Below, in pieces: positions 59,121 through 64,000 of a stretch of 64,000 nucleotides of DNA. The notes under the pieces were generated by a model that had not been told where the DNA came from, ran no database searches, and saw only the letters and a list, made by a program, of their open reading frames with translations. The stretch's first letter is position 1; each line of letters begins with the position of its first letter. Source of the DNA: Benincasa hispida (Eukaryota > Streptophyta > Magnoliopsida > Cucurbitales > Cucurbitaceae); contig NC_052354.1 in assembly GCF_009727055.1 (NCBI RefSeq), positions 38,135,150 through 38,199,149 on the forward strand. Reading direction: 5' to 3'. The position numbers and the translations under genes are program-made.

Positions 59121-60485
59121 AAAGATGATTATTCACTCAACATATGTCGGTTGGAAGCATACTAAATCGAAAATCTCTATAGGATTCAACAACTAATTCT
59201 GGTAGGTCAACAATCTCAAACGACTCAAATCTAACAGAGTTTTTGAATAGTTACTCTGAACTCAACTCAATATCAAAAAGAAAGAAAAAAAGAGGACAAG
59301 ATAACTCTTCAAATTGGAATGAGATACTTAAAAAGAAGAAACTGATTGCTATTTGTAGACTAACAATTTCGTAACTCTTCAAAATATAAAATAAAAATAA
59401 CTATTGAATAATATGTCAAACATAACTCAATTTAATAGTTATTTGACCAAATATATAGACAATGATTAATTTTCAATATTAACAAATTGAATATAACAAT
59501 GATTATTTTAGTACTATAAATGATAGGGAGATTCAATTCATAGTCCTCTTGATCACTAACACATCTGTAATCAGTTGAACTATGTCCGTTTTTAATAATA
59601 TAAGAATGAATTTAATAGATTAAATTCATTTATTTTTCACTTGTTTCAAAAAATCGCAATAACACCTGATAGGAACAACATGAATTATCAGTCAGAGGTG
59701 TAATAGAAACAAATTTGTCATTAATGAATAAAAAGAAGTATTTTGTCGGTACATACCCCAATGAGAAATTTATGTATATATTGCTATCCCTAGATATACT
59801 TTAATTTTTGTCACTAATGAAACTCTTGGAGAGAAATTTCCCTTGTTTGCACGTAACAATTATGGTGATAATGAAAGTTTTTTTCATTGTCTATCTCCAT
59901 GAAAATGTATTAGAGCTCTCATTAATTTGCACACGGCAATTCTTAACAATTCTCTCTATCCTACTTTAGTACCTTTCATCTTTCGAATGACACTTTTTTT
60001 TTCTATTTTTTTTTCAACAAAATTTGAATAATTTCTAGTTCAATGAAATATATTATAAAGATTGTGCATTGGAGAATTATATTTTCTTAAGTTTCTTGTT
60101 ACTGTTCCATCATTTTTAGATAAACATAGGTTACATCTCAATGCCAACTCATGTTCTTAGAAAAAAAATATCTATATAAATATATATGGTATATCAAAGT
60201 TCATGAACTCAAATGTGTTCGGTTCAAGAATATTAAACTTAAAGTGAGACATCATCTTAATGACACATGTTGAGGATATCCCCACATCAAAAAGATGAGA
60301 GATTTGACAACTTTTATAAGATATACGAGTTATTCTCTTCTTATTGTCAATTAGTTTGAGATCGAATCTTGGATTGAATGCAGCTTACTTGTATTTCTTC
60401 TTTTACTAAGTCTCATATAATGTTAAATCTTAATTTAATATTTTATGAAACTTTCATGTATGTATATGTTAAGATTTGATTAAAT

Positions 60486-60780
60486 CACTAGAAGAAATTC
60501 GGGCTTTAATATCAGTTGACAACCAACATTAAAGATAGTGTTATTAAAGCCCTTTATTGTCGATTGCCTTTAATGTCAGTTTTAAACCGAAATTAAAGGG
60601 CTTCAATAACACAACCTTCAATATCAGTTGCAACCGACATTAAAGACCTTCAATGAAATTTTCAACCGACATTAAAGCCTGTGTTTTTTTTAATTCTTAA
60701 CCGACATTAAAGCCCGAATCTGTCCGTTTTTTTTTAAACTTCGTTGTCGAATCCATTTTTTTGGTCAAAAAGTATAACAT
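60486..60780. mobile_element. CACTA transposon, left terminus
   Basis: It begins CACTAGAAGAAATTCGGGC at 60486. It is followed by at least six copies of (A/G)CCGACATTAAAG or CTTTAATGTCAGTT in both orientations (for example about 60505, 60567, 60584, 60628, 60657 and 60695): subterminal repeats of a CACTA element. The base triplet to the left is AAT. A matching TAGTG end is either at 61207 (CTTGTAGTG followed by AAT) or outside the window. The subterminal repeats are seen only on this side. Confidence 0.7.
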
Positions 60781-62764
60781 GACACATCATCATCGAACGC
60801 TGTGGCTATGATATATTATTCATGTATGGATTGTAAATATATTACATTTAATCCACAAATTCTGCTATAACATTATAATTTAAAAGGCCGTACAATAATT
60901 CAGGCCTTAAAAACACAAATTACAAGTAATACAAACATTATGATTTTACAAACACTATAAGTTTACTGTCCCTCTCCACTTGGTAAGTATGGATCCTTTC
61001 ATAATTCTTCTTGAACAGACCCCTCCAGCTTCAGCAGTGTCTAGTTATAGGCATCTTTGTCTGACCACTATTGTTCAAAGGATCACAAACAGAAAAGATT
61101 TAAAATAAAGGATTGAAAGTGAAAATATGATCAGAATTTATATTCAACTAACCGTGTTTATTAGGAATGTGCATAAATGGTACATTCAAGGCAAAATTCT
61201 TGTAGTGAATGTGTTGGATCTAGAGTTCCCCAAGAAAAAGCATAAAGAGGTTGCGATACCAAATCTTAACTTCTTTGTTGTACCTGCAAAACAAGAAAAC
61301 TCAATAGTTGAATAAATGAGAGAATCTTCTTTTTCAAAATCTTTAATCCTTTTTCAAGAATCTTCTTTTTCAAAATTTTTGACAGCATAACGATTCTACC
61401 ACAACAAAACCAAAAATTTACCTTGAACCTGTTCAAAGAAACACACTCCCAAAAATATTTCACAATCACTTGTTCTCAACAGAACTATCAGAATTCCCAA
61501 AAAATGAATATTCAAGAACACATACATCAATAAGCAAATTTAGCTCACAATGTACTTCAAATCTCAAAAGTTGTAATAAAAACTATCATAGTGCATGAAT
61601 AACCTGCAAACTACCATAATGCAATCCACAAAATCAAGCACCTTGAATCAAATCTAAACTACAAATAAATAGTACCCATGAATCATAAATGGGTGTTACA
61701 TTCTAATCCAATATGGTCCAAAGAGAAATAAGCACACCATAACTTATCAAACAGGAATTTCCATATCATTAGAGTCACTTGAAAATACTTAGAAACTGTG
61801 CTTAAAACTGCAAGTATTAAAAAATGCACTTACCTTGGACAATTTTTACGTGAATTCCTTGCTGTTGCAAGAAATCCATCTCCTCCCCACCCCTTCCAAA
61901 CACCTAAAAAACACACAAACAATACCATTAAAAGTATATGGTAGAGGAAGAGATTGAGAGAATACAAATGTGAGGAAACTTCAATCAACATGAAGGCTTG
62001 AATTGTTATTGCATGTTATCCATTAGAATCTTTTATTAAAGTTGGCCCCCTTCCATAAACGGAAATGTAACCATGAGAAAAAACAAAAACTTGTAAATCT
62101 TGATCCAAACAAGAGTGAGAATTTACTTTTAAAGTATAGAATACAAACAAAAACTTGTAAACTATAAAATACAAACAGAATTGCACACACACTAGTCATT
62201 ATATAGTGTTTTCCAAATAGTCTTTCAATTACTCCTTCGTTATGTTCTCTCCACCATCCACCATAGATTTGATCCAAATTGAAAGCATGACTTCCTACAA
62301 GCAGAGAAAAATGGGCAAACAACATATAATAAGAATTCAACATATAATAGGAAAGGAGGAAATTAGCATCTCCAACTAAAAAGTTTTACATTATCCATAT
62401 AACTAAAAAGTAAAAAAACCCCTAAAGCAACACCAAAACTTCAAGCAACTAAAAAGCACACCAAACAGATTCATTTAGACAAATAATGCATAAATATAAA
62501 TTACCAAATGATGCCTAAAAAGTTTCACTACCATAAACCACTCAATGGAAGTCATAAACAACTAAGCTATGACTACCATAACTGCAGGATAGTCATAGCA
62601 TTCCAACACTGAATCTAATCCAACACTTTTGAACAAATAGACTTTTAAGATAAGCATATTATAAATATTACCTTATACCTATTATTAATGTTGTTATGAA
62701 GTCCTTTTTGTGTTGGGTGCACCTTCTCCACTTGTTAACCTTCTTAAAACATGTCCATTCACTA

Positions 62765-62820
62765 CAAGAATTTGCGGAGGAATCGGTCCAGTCAACTTGT
62801 TATTGTGAAAATCCCTTCTT
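62765..62820 (-). pseudogene. Leucine-rich-repeat fragment
   Basis: The minus-strand frame reads RRDFHNNKLTGPIPPQI, a good plant-type LRR (hNNKLTGPIPPQI is the usual consensus). After QI the text changes to LVVNGHVLRRL with no LRR. On the other side it also stops. It is one repeat, out of any open gene, at the point where CACTACAAG (62760-62768) is found. Confidence 0.55.
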
Positions 62821-63204
62821 AAAACACGTTTCCTGACTAAGTGTATATTTCATTCTATGCAGCCTACCCCCATGTAATTTGGGTATATAATCAAAGTAAT
62901 TATTTTTTTTTTTAAGAAAATGGTATCACCAAAGTCCCTCATAGACACCAATTGAGGCTGCTTACTTGAGTGTAGACCAAGAAATATCAAACTTTAGATG
63001 AGTACAAGAACGATCAGATGCAGGTGTATGGAGCTCCTTCCTCACAACCACATTAGATCTTCAAGCAATAAAACAATAAGTTAGATTCTTTCTACTTCTT
63101 TTCCATATTTTTAAATTTTGCAGATGGAGCAAGGTGGTGCAAGTTAAACTCAAAACTCAATATATCAAATTCTCAGAACCTGAATGGAAGTTAAGCATCA
63201 TGTA

Positions 63205-63370
63205 CAACATGACCATTTGCATTCATCCAGTTCTTGTTGTCATCAGTCACATCTACAGGATCATAGAATACCACTCGATATTCTGATATGGCAGCCGTGT
63301 AAGGTGTGGTCACTATTGTTACATCATCCTCATTTCGAAGCAATTGATCCAACTCAGGCCACAAAGATTC
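63205..63370 (-). pseudogene. Open exon-like segment, unknown protein
   Basis: The minus-strand frame is open for about 57 codons. It reads ESLWPELDQLLRNEDDVTIV, then TTPYTAAISEYRVVFYDPVD and VTDDNKNWMNANGHVVHDA, and stops. A splice acceptor-like CTATTTTTTTAG precedes it. The codons look protein-like, but I do not recognise the protein. No other exons of it could be found in the window. Confidence 0.4.
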
Positions 63371-63739
63371 TCACCTAAAAAAATAGTAAACCATGAAAGT
63401 ATGAGTGGACAATCTTCTTGAATATACTTATTCTTATAAAAGCTTATATAGTTCAAATAGGGAAACAACAAAATCCCATTTTAATGTATAAATCATTAGT
63501 TGGAAACTAAAATCAACCTCACCAAGTAAACAGCCAATAAGTGAATGCTTAAAGTAGATATAGCATTTAGAATTTAGTCTCTCCATGAGTGCTTAAAGTT
63601 GTTGCTATTAACACAACAATTTGGAAAATGTAGATCGGAACATTAAGTGGCTAAAAGAACAAATAAAATTATTGAGTAGATATAGCATTGTAGTAAGCAT
63701 CACTCTTCAAATAAAAAGATGCAAAAATCTAAGTAATTG

Positions 63740-63985
63740 TACTCCACAGACGGCGAGAAGATTTACGGACGGCGAGTCGTATATACGGATGGCGAGAAGA
63801 TCTACAGACGGCGAGAAGATATACCAAGGATCTACGAACGACTGGACAGATCTACGGATGGAACACCAGATCTACGGACGCTGTGTAAGGTGTGGTCACT
63901 GTTTTTGCAAGTCGTATATATGGACAGCTGGACAGATCTACGGATGGAATGCCACGAACGCCGGATCCACTAGATCTATAGACCC
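63740..63985. repeat. GC-rich short tandem repeat at right edge
   Basis: It is a run of imperfect units built on ATCTACGGA(C/T)GG and GACGGCGAGAAGAT, repeated about ten times, in both spacings. The base composition is very unlike the surrounding AT-rich DNA. Two long frames across it are due to the repeat and have no domain. An 18-bp word, GTGTAAGGTGTGGTCACT, lies at 63883-63900 and is also at 63297-63314. Confidence 0.6.
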
Positions 63986-64000
63986 ATCGAATGTATAGAT

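Larger units (their letters stand above)
56271..60485. other. Intergenic DNA downstream of the kinase gene
   Basis: No coding sequence can be supported. Contents: TA microsatellite (56278-56301), possible poly(A) signal AATAAAG near 56490, MITE-like repeats (56750-56960 and 57120-57290), a poly-T run (57457-57479) and a T/C-rich tract (57980-58200). There is a GC-richer dispersed repeat-like patch at 58420-59120, and near 60269 TGTTGAGGATATCCCCACATC, a TRIM-like start. Confidence 0.5.
60781..63735. other. Gene-like fragments right of the CACTA terminus, no intact gene
   Basis: Minus-strand text has gene-like pieces. A terminal-exon-like stretch near 60960-61080 reads [32 protein letters not shown] with stops. 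There is also an LRR piece at 62765-62820 and an open exon-like segment at 63205-63370. All are short, isolated and separated by AT-rich DNA. This could be a captured and decayed host gene inside the CACTA element, or a decayed transposase gene. I could not assign it. Confidence 0.4.

Noticed and set aside
62023..62343. 106-codon hydrophobic Phe/Leu/Cys-rich minus-strand frame
   Set aside because: AT-rich translation with no recognisable motif, and no support from the neighbouring gene-like fragments.

Overview
The window is nuclear DNA of a flowering plant. It is AT-rich, has one intron-rich protein-coding gene, and is otherwise dense with nested retrotransposons. The style of the Copia gag-pol families and the many short GATAG/CTATC hairpin repeats recall cucurbit genomes, but that attribution is inference from memory. 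No rRNA, tRNA, CRISPR array or bacterial-type operon was seen.

Layout. 1-687: end of a CACTA transposon running off the left edge. It is inserted in the LTR of a Copia fragment. 688-3095: two Copia 3' ends (RNase H + polypurine tract + LTR) head to head, giving an inverted repeat with arms of about 1.15 kb around a loop of about 95 bp. 3196-4300: a second decayed Copia piece (protease to integrase). 4305-11208: a tandem array (internal-LTR-internal-LTR) of a non-autonomous LTR element, here called LARD-like. It has LTRs of about 2 kb, a non-coding internal region of about 1.5 kb, a PBS that looks tRNA-Asp-like, and minus orientation. 11209-11506: Copia LTR end. 11507-15657: no gene, old Copia remnants.

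15658-26314: an intact-length minus-strand Copia element (LTRs, PBS, PPT, decayed gag-pol). A full LARD-like element (18820-24309, TSD CCCTC) is inserted between its protease and integrase parts. The left LTR of that LARD carries a 38-bp head-to-head Tn5 mosaic-end pair, the Nextera mate-pair junction adapter. This is a sequencing or assembly artefact.

28821-46130: a MITE-like repeat split by a 17-kb Copia complex. The outer plus-strand Copia starts at 28916 and its LTR end is at 46017. Nested in it are a LARD solo LTR (34387-36000), two minus-strand Copia copies (37390-45566), a Copia solo LTR (42671-44645), and a 706-bp LARD fragment flanked by a 63-bp duplication.

48146-56270: the one convincing gene, 10 exons encoding a 598-residue protein with an N-terminal universal-stress-protein domain and a C-terminal kinase domain (receptor-like cytoplasmic kinase, RLCK VI type). 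All ten exons join in frame with GT-AG introns. Its introns hold MITE-like hairpins and a SINE-like insert. The activation loop looks about five residues short. 56271-64000: intergenic DNA, a second CACTA terminus at 60486 with gene-like fragments to its right (including a leucine-rich-repeat piece), and a GC-rich short tandem repeat at the right edge.

Functionally, only the kinase gene looks like a working host gene. Every retroelement reading frame carries stops, frameshifts or deletions. The main biological interest lies in the layered insertion history, the mobile but non-coding LARD family, and the Copia inverted repeat that could form a long double-stranded RNA.
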